Below are positions 1 through 6,185 of a stretch of 12,098 nt of DNA, in pieces. The DNA is from Lachnospiraceae bacterium UBA3401 (GTDB lineage: Bacteria > Bacillota > Clostridia > Lachnospirales > Lachnospiraceae): NCBI GenBank assembly GCA_002358575.1, contig DEPD01000054.1, positions 1 through 12,098 of the forward strand, written 5' to 3'. Under the pieces are notes generated by a model that did no database searches, was not told the DNA's origin, and saw only the letters and a program-made list of their open reading frames with translations. Numbering within the stretch: the first letter of the stretch is position 1; the number at the start of each line of letters is the position of its first letter. The translations under genes were made by a program, and so were the position numbers.

Positions 1-132
1 TTCGAGGAGATATGTCAAAAAACGTAGGCGTAACAGGCTACGGCGAGGCTTTTTGGCATGCATAATCGGAGAAATAGCCAAATCAAGATGCGTCAGTTAT
101 TTTTCTACAGTTCCTTAGAGGAATAATTCATT
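1..132. other. left-edge intergenic stretch, no gene recognised
   Basis: No convincing gene is seen here. One frame is open from base 2 to a stop at 116-118, but its translation is arginine-rich and matches no family I know. The sequence has short inverted pieces (cgtag / ctacg around 24-44) followed by a T-run at 50-54, so it could be the end of a structured intergenic element cut by the window edge. The 11-base string acagttcctta at 107-117 recurs at 683-693. GAGGA at 118-122 is the ribosome site of the next gene. Confidence 0.4.
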
Positions 133-657
133 ATGTATCTTGTATCTATCTATTTTGACAAAGTTTCCACCAAAAGAATACAGACTTTGATTGACCAGAT
201 TGCCATAACATCAGATAATCACTATATGATAGAAAAACAAGTCCCTCCACATATGACACTCTCTGCCATTGAGGCCCGCAGCGTAGACATTTTAATTCCG
301 GCAATAAAACATCTTGAAGGCAGGCTGCAATCAGGAACAATACAGTTTGTCACTGTTGGTCAGTTATTTCCATATGTTCTGTATATTATGCCTGTGTTGA
401 ATCCCTATCTGCAAAAGTTGGCGCTTCAAATCAGCGACGCTGTATCTGGCATTCCAGAGACGACTATAAGCAAATACTATGGCCCTCAGTCTTGGCTGCC
501 ACATGTCACGCTCGCAAAAACTTTGTCAAAAGAAGAGATGCAGCGAGCCTTTTCTGTAGTTCAGGAAAAATTTTCTGTTTTTCAAGCGCAGGTCACAGAA
601 ATCGGACTGGCAAAAGTAAATCCGCACAATGATGTATTGCGGTTTGCTTTAAATTAA
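133..657 (+). CDS. 2H phosphoesterase superfamily protein (2'-5' RNA ligase-like)
   Basis: The 174-residue protein carries the two HxT motifs that define the 2H phosphoesterase fold: H40-M-T42 in a PPHMTLS context and H124-V-T126 in a WLPHVTL context. The roughly 80-residue spacing is normal for this superfamily, whose members (LigT/ThpR, CPDase and relatives) act on 2',3'-cyclic or 2'-5' phosphodiester bonds in RNA or nucleotides. The length is typical, and there is no signal peptide or membrane segment, so it should be cytoplasmic. The ATG at 133 has GAGGA ten bases upstream. It is the only intact + strand gene in the window and faces the chemoreceptor gene convergently. The true substrate cannot be read from the sequence; bacterial members of this group are mostly uncharacterised. 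The fold call is firm and the reaction is not. Confidence 0.85.
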   Translation: MYLVSIYFDKVSTKRIQTLIDQIAITSDNHYMIEKQVPPHMTLSAIEARSVDILIPAIKHLEGRLQSGTIQFVTVGQLFPYVLYIMPVLNPYLQKLALQISDAVSGIPETTISKYYGPQSWLPHVTLAKTLSKEEMQRAFSVVQEKFSVFQAQVTEIGLAKVNPHNDVLRFALN

Positions 658-662
658 ATTCG

Positions 663-695
663 TTTAAGGAACTGTTCAGAAAACAGTTCCTTAAA
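663..695 (+). terminator. perfect 14-bp inverted repeat, possible terminator
   Basis: Bases 663-676 (tttaaggaactgtt) are exactly complementary to 682-695, with a 5-base loop (cagaa). It lies just after the stop codon of the 2H phosphoesterase gene, where a terminator is expected. The tail after the stem (gattt) is not a strong T-run, so termination would depend on the A/T-rich stem base. It could instead be a small palindromic repeat. The string acagttcctta inside the right arm also occurs at 107-117. Confidence 0.45.
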
Positions 696-715
696 GATTT
701 AAAAAGGAGTTTACA

Positions 716-863
716 ATGTTTTGGAATGCAAAAAATGGATCTGTCCGCACTGATGATACAGAGATGAACTATGTATACATTTGGAATAGGAAAAGAATAT
801 CTGGTCATGATTACAGGACTTGGAGATACTGCCTACGGGGAAGTAAATGTTATAAATCCTTAA
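716..863 (+). pseudogene. truncated, frameshifted alpha/beta-hydrolase-like gene remnant
   Basis: An ATG at 716 with a good AAAGGAG site (703-709) opens a frame whose first 20 residues end in EMNYV. The frame then turns into unlike sequence, continuing to 907. If the single base T776 is skipped, translation continues as TFGIGKEYLVMITGLGD, a strand followed by a G-x-G-D turn as in the N-terminus of alpha/beta-fold hydrolases (fold known from the family, not from an alignment). This second frame stops at 861-863, about 49 codons in all, far short of the 250 or more residues of a full hydrolase. Seen: intact ribosome site, one extra base and an early stop. Inferred: a decayed gene that lost its downstream part. 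Alternatively the 63-codon frame 716-907 is a real small protein, but I recognise nothing in its second half. Confidence 0.5.
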
Positions 864-875
864 TTGTCTTGTGTG

Positions 876-983
876 TTATTCTTCAATCGCTGCCTTACGA
901 CTGTTAATTTACCTGAAAATTTCCATGTTCATTTTGGGTTTCCGGTCATAAGTATACAGTCCATCTGCTTTTGCAAAACTCTA
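876..983 (-). pseudogene. fragment resembling the C-terminus of a GH2 glycoside hydrolase
   Basis: Read on the - strand from 980, a 23-codon piece includes DGLYTYDRKPKMNMEIFR before a stop at 909-911. The G-x-x-T-Y-D-R-K-P-K pattern resembles the last beta strand region of family 2 glycoside hydrolases (beta-glucuronidase and beta-galactosidase types, e.g. KGIFTRDRKPK in E. coli UidA). Beyond the stop the same frame continues for ten codons (INSRKAAIEE) to another stop at 876-878, so the first stop may be a nonsense change inside a longer ancestral tail. A stop at 981-983 blocks the frame upstream, and there is no start or ribosome site. It is therefore a remnant at best. The match is short and judged from memory. 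Confidence 0.35.
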
Positions 984-1007
984 GCAGGTTTATAAAAAAC
1001 AAGCGTT

Positions 1008-3077
1008 CTATAGTTTAAATTTTGTCATTTCCTGTTTCATTTCTTCCGAAACAGTTGATAGATTCTCTATACCGGCTGCCACTTGATGAATTCCCTTCAA
1101 CTGCTCTTCCAGTGAATCCGCAACCTTTTCCGTCAACTCCGCTGTGTTCTCAGAAATCTTTCGGATTCGTTCTACTGCCTCCATTACAGAATGATCACAC
1201 GTGCGCATATCCACAATTAGCCCTTCCATATTTCTGACAGATTCCCTCGTCTTTTCTGCCAGCATACGGAAATCAGAAAAAGTTTTTTGCACTTTATCAA
1301 CTGCCTGTGCCTGCCCATCAATGCCTGCACGAATCAGTCCCATATTTGTAACGACCTCCGAAATATCACCGCACAATTCTGCAATAATCTTCTCAATATC
1401 AACTGTTGCAGAAGAAGAATCCGCCGCAAGCTTTCCGATAGACTCCGCCACTACCGAAAATCCTCTGCCATGTTCTCCTGCACGCGCCGCCTCAATGGAT
1501 GCATTTAAGGAAAGAAGCCCTGTCTGGGAAGAAATCTCATTGATTGTATTTAAGATTCCAGAAATCTTTTTGGACTGCTCTTCCAATGTCATAATCTTTT
1601 GATAAGCATTTGTGATTCCCTTTGAAGCATCTTCATTTTGACTCCGAAGCTCCATAACACTCTGCATTCCATTCTCGCCGGAAGTGATCGTATTTTGTGC
1701 ATCCGTTAAAAGAAGTTCACTTTTCTCCTGCAATTGTTCAAACTTTACACTCAAGGTCTCCTGCTGGAAAACAACACGTTTTACATCTGCATCTTGTTCC
1801 TCGGAACCTTCTAGGATTTCGTGAACTGCTTGGCTGGTTGAATCCATATGGAACTCGATCTGATTCAGATGGTCTGCACTCTCCACAACCTCGCCGGTAA
1901 TTGTGGCAATTTTGGTTAAGATTACAGAAATTTTCCCAATCATCTTATTAAAACTCTTTGACAAAACGCCAATCTCATTCCTGCTGCCCTCTTCGGCCTG
2001 CACTGTAAAATCACCGTCAGAAGCATTTCCAATTAATTCCGTAATTGATACAATCGGGCGTGTCAATCTGCGCGCCAACACCGCGGCCACCAAAATGGCA
2101 GCCGCAATCATCACGATAGCAATTGCCGCCGCAACTGCTATCATCTGATACACAGGAGCCATTGCCACTGCCTCACTGTAAAGAGTAAGCACGGACCAGG
2201 AATCCGATTCCCCTTTTAGTGGGATAGGAGTATAGCTTACAATATATGTTTCTCCCTCATTTTTTATCTTGCCACTTCCAACATTTCCACTCATCACCTC
2301 TGAGATAATCTTTTGATAATCCTCCGAGATTGCTATGTTCTGTTCCTCCGTCACAATGTTTCCCGCAGCGTCCAAAAGCACCTGTCCTCCAGCATCTTTA
2401 CTGGATACTGTTTTTGTCATCTGCTTGTAATTATAAAGCTCTTCAATCTGCATACTATCTGGATGGGCAACCACAACTCCTTCCCCGTCAATCACAAAAG
2501 AATATTCTCCGTTCTCCACATCCGAAAATTTTTCAATCAAACTCTGTAGATAATCCAACTTCAAATCCGCCGCAAAAATTCCGGCAAACTCCGTTTCCTG
2601 ATACATTGGAAAAAAGATGGAAGCACAAGGCATACCAGTATTTACAGAATAATAGGACTTTGAAATAAATGCCTTCTGTTGCTTGGCTGTCTGCACAAAC
2701 CACCATCGGGTTGAACGGTCTGCAAGTTCACCGGAAGACCGCCCTGTCTGCATACCATCTTTTCCCTGAATATAGAGCAGTTCCAAATAAGGATTTCTCC
2801 TGACACAATCTGCTAAAATAGTCGTCTGCACCTTTGTATCCATCGTTAAAATACTGGGATTTACAGACAACTCCTCCGAAATTCCATAGGCGCCATCCAA
2901 AAATGCAGCAATCTCGCCGGAAACAAGCTGTGATTTATCTTGACTCCTGTGGTAAATCTCCTGTTCATACGATTTCACAAAAATAAATACTACAATCCCT
3001 GTCAAACACACTACTAGAGTACATACAATCGCAATTATTGGCAGCAACAATTGTTTAAAAATACTTGTCTTTTTCAT
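1008..3077 (-). CDS. methyl-accepting chemotaxis protein with dCache sensor domain
   Basis: This 689-residue transmembrane receptor has the standard order. A short cytoplasmic start is followed by a membrane helix (about 10-34), a periplasm-facing dCache-type sensor (about 37-305), a second helix (about 311-334), a HAMP domain (about 335-390) and a coiled-coil signalling domain to the end. The hairpin tip that contacts CheA/CheW is clear at about 513-552 (SSQTGLLSLNASIEAARAGE, then GRGFSVVAE). In the sensor, R124-x-W126-F127, Y142 and D171 follow the spacing of the amino-acid-binding motif of dCache_1AA receptors, but the first tyrosine of that motif is an alanine (A119). I chose the ATG at 3077 because AGGAAGG precedes it; the in-frame start at 3188 lies upstream of the promoter and inside the preceding terminator. 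No che or flagellar gene is nearby, so it is an orphan receptor. The ligand is unknown. Confidence 0.93.
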   Translation of the reverse strand: MKKTSIFKQLLLPIIAIVCTLVVCLTGIVVFIFVKSYEQEIYHRSQDKSQLVSGEIAAFLDGAYGISEELSVNPSILTMDTKVQTTILADCVRRNPYLELLYIQGKDGMQTGRSSGELADRSTRWWFVQTAKQQKAFISKSYYSVNTGMPCASIFFPMYQETEFAGIFAADLKLDYLQSLIEKFSDVENGEYSFVIDGEGVVVAHPDSMQIEELYNYKQMTKTVSSKDAGGQVLLDAAGNIVTEEQNIAISEDYQKIISEVMSGNVGSGKIKNEGETYIVSYTPIPLKGESDSWSVLTLYSEAVAMAPVYQMIAVAAAIAIVMIAAAILVAAVLARRLTRPIVSITELIGNASDGDFTVQAEEGSRNEIGVLSKSFNKMIGKISVILTKIATITGEVVESADHLNQIEFHMDSTSQAVHEILEGSEEQDADVKRVVFQQETLSVKFEQLQEKSELLLTDAQNTITSGENGMQSVMELRSQNEDASKGITNAYQKIMTLEEQSKKISGILNTINEISSQTGLLSLNASIEAARAGEHGRGFSVVAESIGKLAADSSSATVDIEKIIAELCGDISEVVTNMGLIRAGIDGQAQAVDKVQKTFSDFRMLAEKTRESVRNMEGLIVDMRTCDHSVMEAVERIRKISENTAELTEKVADSLEEQLKGIHQVAAGIENLSTVSEEMKQEMTKFKL

Positions 3078-3156
3078 CTGTGCCCTTCCTCTATCAATCC
3101 TTAGAAATTTGGTATTCTGCATTTTTTGACTTATTGCATGTCGCATGACCATATCT

Positions 3157-3185
3157 ATTATACAGGAATCCAACATTGATAGCAA
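3157..3185 (-). promoter_or_regulatory. sigma-A-type promoter of the chemoreceptor gene
   Basis: On the - strand TTGCTA (3185-3180) is followed by a 17-base spacer and a perfect TATAAT (3162-3157). Transcription should begin near 3150 and give a leader of about 70 bases before the ATG at 3077. It sits directly behind the oleate hydratase terminator. Confidence 0.6.
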
Positions 3186-3222
3186 CAAAAAAGAACAGAG
3201 AAGAAATCTCTTCCCTATTCTT
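3183..3222 (-). terminator. intrinsic terminator of the oleate hydratase gene
   Basis: On the - strand a 14-bp stem (3222-3209 with 3204-3191, two G-U pairs, 4-base loop) is followed by a U-run reading UUUUGUUG, which the last two stem U's extend. It begins 18 bases after the stop codon of the oleate hydratase gene. The long in-frame start of the chemoreceptor (3188) falls inside it. Confidence 0.8.
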
Positions 3223-3240
3223 TTTCATTCTAATTTTTTT

Positions 3241-5205
3241 CTATTTCTTTTTCTGTATAATATTATGGTCCTCTAACAATTTCTCTATCACGGTTCCCTT
3301 GACCGCCTTTAGAAGCGGCAACTGCAATGCATTCAGTGGTCCCGGAAGCTCGATATCAAGTGGTGACTTACCGTCCATCAACTTGACAGTACTGTCAAGA
3401 AGTTCCCGGATATCATATACACTTCCCCATACTTCCGGCACACCGCGATCCACTTTCAACAATCCATATACCGCCTCCATCGCCGTCCGCACAGAATACT
3501 CTGTCGTAAAAATAGTGTCTCGCGGAGTTTCTGCAAACTGTCCTAAGAAAGCAAAATTGACACAACCGTCTGGAATAACATCTGGTCTGTCCCCCTTTCT
3601 TCGAGGCATAAAGAATGCAGTGATATATGGCATCATGGTAGGCACAGTCACAACCTCATCCTTTGCGAGCGCTGGAATATCCTCCACAGGGATTCCCAGA
3701 TGATACAACCATTCCTGCGTAATCTCCTCACCAGTACATTCTTTCATTGGTTTCTTTACATAATCCCCCTCCACATCAGTAAAGAGACTGTAAACCCAAA
3801 TACAAACTTCATCCTTCTTCTGTTCTTTAAACTGGCCTTGCCGATTGATTGTCCAGCTCATAAGCCACTTGGAATCCATACAGCTCACAATACCTCCTGT
3901 AACAACATTTCCCGTGCGTGGGTCACGCTTACAGATTTTTTGAATTTGGTCAATAATTTGCTGATTGGAAGTTGTAACTGTCGCTGATTCCCAATTTGTC
4001 TTCTCAATGTCCGAGCAAAATTTCTCTGGGTGTCCAAAGGAAGCGTCCTGCGCTGCAATATTTTTCCACAAATTCCAACAGCCGCTTGTCCTTACCTCCG
4101 CATCTCCCATTGGCGCATGGGTATGGTCGCCATAGATCGTTCCTTCTGTACAGCTTCCGTTTGTAACAAACACCAAATCATTTTGAGTGAGCGGAATTGT
4201 GGTTTCTTCGCCGTCCACTTTACATTCTATTGTTCTTGCAACCTTTTTGCCGTCCTCTGTCTTTTCAAAAATAACGTTTGTGACTTCTGTCTTATATTGG
4301 AAAATGACGCCTGCTGCCTCAAGATATTTTATCATTGGCAAAATAAGGGACTCATACTGATTATATTTGGTAAATTTTAATGCACTAAAATCAGGAAGGC
4401 CACCGATATGATGAATAAACCGCTGGAAATAAAGCTTCATCTCAAGTGCACTGTGCCAATTTTCAAACGCAAACATTGTTCGCCAATAGAGCCAGAAAGT
4501 TGAGTCAAAAACTTCGTTGTCAAACACATCCTCGATAGTCTTGTCATATAAGTCCTCATCTTTTGTCATAAAGAGCTTCATAATCTCCATACAACCCTTC
4601 TGACTTAGGTTAAATTTGCCGTCTGTATGTGCATCCTCACCTTGCTTTACTGTAGCACGGCAAAGAGAATAATTCGGATCTTTTTTATTTAGCCAATAGT
4701 ACTCATCCAGCACAGATGCCCCTGGTGTCTCAATGGAAGGAATACTTCGGAACAAATCCCACAGACATTCAAAATGATTCTCCATCTCACGCCCGCCACG
4801 CATAACATAACCCCTCGACGGATCAAAGATACCATCACATGCACCGCCTGGAATATCCATCGCCTCAAGCACATGAATATGTTCTCCCTTCATCTGTCCG
4901 TCCCGCACTAGAAAACATGCCGCCGCGAGTGCACCAAGGCCACTTCCCACAATATAAGCAGATTTATCGTCCACACCATCAGGCTTTAGAGGACGGGCGA
5001 AAGCCTCATAATTTCCATTACTGTAGTATATTCCCTTGCTGTTTCTCTCAAATCGTCCGCGCTCTGTGTTGCGAAAGTTGTTTACTTTCTCGGCAACCTC
5101 CTTTCGGTGTGCCTCTTTTTTGTTTTTTGACACAATTACTGTCGCTCCTGCCGCCACGGCAGCCGCCGCGGCAACTCCAAGTTTTACATGATTCTTATTC
5201 GCCAT
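3241..5205 (-). CDS. ohyA: oleate hydratase (myosin-cross-reactive antigen family) with N-terminal membrane segment
   Basis: The 654-residue protein is an FAD-dependent oleate hydratase, which adds water to the cis-9 double bond of free unsaturated fatty acids such as oleate, giving 10-hydroxystearate. The dinucleotide-binding loop is at 84-96 (YIVGSGLGALAAA), the following E-x-x-x-x-P-G-G at 114-121, and the family signature RGGREMENHFECLWD at 136-150. E140 and Y259 are 119 residues apart, the spacing of the E122/Y241 catalytic pair of the Elizabethkingia enzyme, so they are likely equivalents. Residues about 8-26 form an alanine/valine-rich hydrophobic stretch followed by a charged segment, giving a protein longer than many soluble members; this suggests a membrane anchor. 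The ATG at 5205 has AAAGGAG seven bases upstream, and the longer in-frame start at 5280 lies within the promoter. It has its own promoter and terminator, so it is probably monocistronic. A role in detoxifying host or dietary fatty acids is known for the family and inferred here. Confidence 0.95.
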   Translation of the reverse strand: MANKNHVKLGVAAAAAVAAGATVIVSKNKKEAHRKEVAEKVNNFRNTERGRFERNSKGIYYSNGNYEAFARPLKPDGVDDKSAYIVGSGLGALAAACFLVRDGQMKGEHIHVLEAMDIPGGACDGIFDPSRGYVMRGGREMENHFECLWDLFRSIPSIETPGASVLDEYYWLNKKDPNYSLCRATVKQGEDAHTDGKFNLSQKGCMEIMKLFMTKDEDLYDKTIEDVFDNEVFDSTFWLYWRTMFAFENWHSALEMKLYFQRFIHHIGGLPDFSALKFTKYNQYESLILPMIKYLEAAGVIFQYKTEVTNVIFEKTEDGKKVARTIECKVDGEETTIPLTQNDLVFVTNGSCTEGTIYGDHTHAPMGDAEVRTSGCWNLWKNIAAQDASFGHPEKFCSDIEKTNWESATVTTSNQQIIDQIQKICKRDPRTGNVVTGGIVSCMDSKWLMSWTINRQGQFKEQKKDEVCIWVYSLFTDVEGDYVKKPMKECTGEEITQEWLYHLGIPVEDIPALAKDEVVTVPTMMPYITAFFMPRRKGDRPDVIPDGCVNFAFLGQFAETPRDTIFTTEYSVRTAMEAVYGLLKVDRGVPEVWGSVYDIRELLDSTVKLMDGKSPLDIELPGPLNALQLPLLKAVKGTVIEKLLEDHNIIQKKK

Positions 5206-5268
5206 TTTATTTTCTCCTTTCGCAATATCGCCTCTGGCCCTCATTGCCCGTTTCTGTTTGATATAGCC

Positions 5269-5296
5269 AGTATAACACAAAATGACTATTGGTCAA
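5269..5296 (-). promoter_or_regulatory. extended -10 promoter of the oleate hydratase gene
   Basis: On the - strand TTGACC (5296-5291), a 16-base spacer ending in TGT, and TATACT (5274-5269) form a sigma-A promoter with a TG extension. The expected start is near 5262, giving a leader of about 57 bases. The promoter lies downstream of the PP2C stop, which separates oleate hydratase from that group. Confidence 0.6.
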
Positions 5297-5306
5297 TTCT
5301 TTTGAC
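5283..5306. promoter_or_regulatory. overlapping palindromic half-sites, candidate operator
   Basis: Three TGAC/GTCA half-sites are arranged as TGAC-N5-GTCA (5283-5295) and GTCAA-N5-TTGAC (5292-5306), sharing the middle half-site. The outer TGAC units are 20 bases apart, close to two helical turns. They cover the -35 box and spacer of the oleate hydratase promoter, a position suited to repression. Such palindromes are common for TetR-family or similar dimeric regulators, some of which sense fatty acids, but no regulator gene lies in the window. The function is inferred. Confidence 0.4.
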
Positions 5307-5355
5307 TCGGAATTAATTCTTTTTTTAGAAAGGTTATATATTGGTAAGAGACTGT

Positions 5356-6174
5356 CTATTTTTCGACTGTGTTTGTCACTTTAATCAAAATAACAGATAT
5401 ATTATCCCGCTCTCCACGCTCTTTATTTGCCTCTATCAGACACTTCAACTGCCCATTCATAATATGCGAGTTTTCTAATCGCTTTGCCAAAAGCCATGGC
5501 AGATTCTCAAGTGCCATGTGACAGTAATCATACAACTCCACTTCTGTCAAATAATGTCGAAACCCATCTGAACAGATTAAAAAACTATCCCCTGCATAAA
5601 AATCTCCCATTAAAAAATCAGGAGTTACCTTATCCACCATACCAATGCATTGCAACAATACATTTCTGCGCGCATCATTTTGCGCCTGCTCTGGCGTCAT
5701 GTGTCCCAAAGCCACTTCTCGCGCCACATAAGTCTGATCAGAAGTCAGTTGTTCCATGCCATTTCCCATCACATAGACCCGACAATCTCCAATGTGTGAA
5801 ATATAATAACGCCCTCCAATCAAAAGCACTGCGGTGAGTGTTGTCCCCATCGCAGCGTTTTGAGTTTTTCCATAATTTCTAATTCTAATATTACAGTCAT
5901 TTGCAAGCCAATTCCATATCCGTTCCAATTTTTCCTCCAAAAACCCTCTTGCAAGTATCTGAGGAAGATCTCTTAAAAACCACTGTTCATAAGCGCGCAC
6001 CACCGCGGAACTTGCCACTTCACCTTGTTGCAGACCGCCCATGCCGTCACAAATCACTGCAAAGGCAGCCTCTCCATAAATTGTATTGGCAACTTTTACA
6101 GTAAAACTATCTTGATTTACAGTTTTTGTCGTACCTGCATCCGTCTGTGCCGCCACTGTATAATGCCATTCCAT
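5356..6174 (-). CDS. PP2C-family Ser/Thr protein phosphatase
   Basis: The 272-residue, soluble, metal-dependent protein phosphatase removes phosphate from Ser/Thr residues in the cytoplasm. The family motifs occur in order: T11-D-x-G near the start, N20-Q-D22, C42-D43-G-M-G-G at 42-47, G110-T-T-L, G129-D130-C-R-V, S202-D203-G and R256-D257-N258. D43, D203 and D257 are the expected metal ligands. The full length matches stand-alone bacterial PP2C enzymes (Stp/PrpC type). The ATG at 6174 has AGGAGAGGGG upstream that overlaps the stop codon of the FHA gene, only 11 bases away, which suggests translational coupling. In many Firmicutes prpC precedes a prkC kinase; here the next gene is oleate hydratase, so the kinase must lie elsewhere. 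The FHA neighbour is a plausible functional partner. Confidence 0.93.
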   Translation of the reverse strand: MEWHYTVAAQTDAGTTKTVNQDSFTVKVANTIYGEAAFAVICDGMGGLQQGEVASSAVVRAYEQWFLRDLPQILARGFLEEKLERIWNWLANDCNIRIRNYGKTQNAAMGTTLTAVLLIGGRYYISHIGDCRVYVMGNGMEQLTSDQTYVAREVALGHMTPEQAQNDARRNVLLQCIGMVDKVTPDFLMGDFYAGDSFLICSDGFRHYLTEVELYDYCHMALENLPWLLAKRLENSHIMNGQLKCLIEANKERGERDNISVILIKVTNTVEK

Positions 6175-6185
6175 GTGCCCCTCTC

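Larger units (their letters stand above)
658..1007. other. gene-poor decay zone between convergent genes
   Basis: This 350-base stretch separates the 2H phosphoesterase gene from the end of the chemoreceptor gene. It holds the inverted repeat at 663-695, the hydrolase-like remnant on the + strand and the GH2-like remnant on the - strand. Nothing further is recognised at 984-1007. No strong intrinsic terminator for the chemoreceptor is visible; only a weak short stem with a bulge lies near 973-992. Confidence 0.5.

Noticed and set aside
2..118. Open frame from the left edge ending in a stop at 116-118
   Set aside because: The translation is arginine-rich and unlike any known protein C-terminus, and the DNA looks like structured intergenic sequence. 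Without upstream sequence it cannot be supported as a gene.
3078..3188. Longer start for the chemoreceptor at 3188
   Set aside because: It lies inside the oleate hydratase terminator and upstream of the TATAAT promoter, while ATG 3077 has a good ribosome site directly before the MKKTSIF membrane-protein start.
3176..5261. Several + strand frames of 95-175 codons across the oleate hydratase gene
   Set aside because: They are antisense shadows of a clear coding gene and lack recognisable domains and convincing ribosome sites.
5206..5280. Longer start for oleate hydratase at 5280
   Set aside because: The start codon lies within the promoter spacer, and the added residues are unlike the family. 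ATG 5205 has AAAGGAG at good spacing.
5307..5340. gaattaattc palindrome followed by a T-run as a + strand terminator
   Set aside because: No + strand gene ends nearby, and the stem is a short A/T-only-core palindrome. It is more likely chance in A/T-rich spacer.
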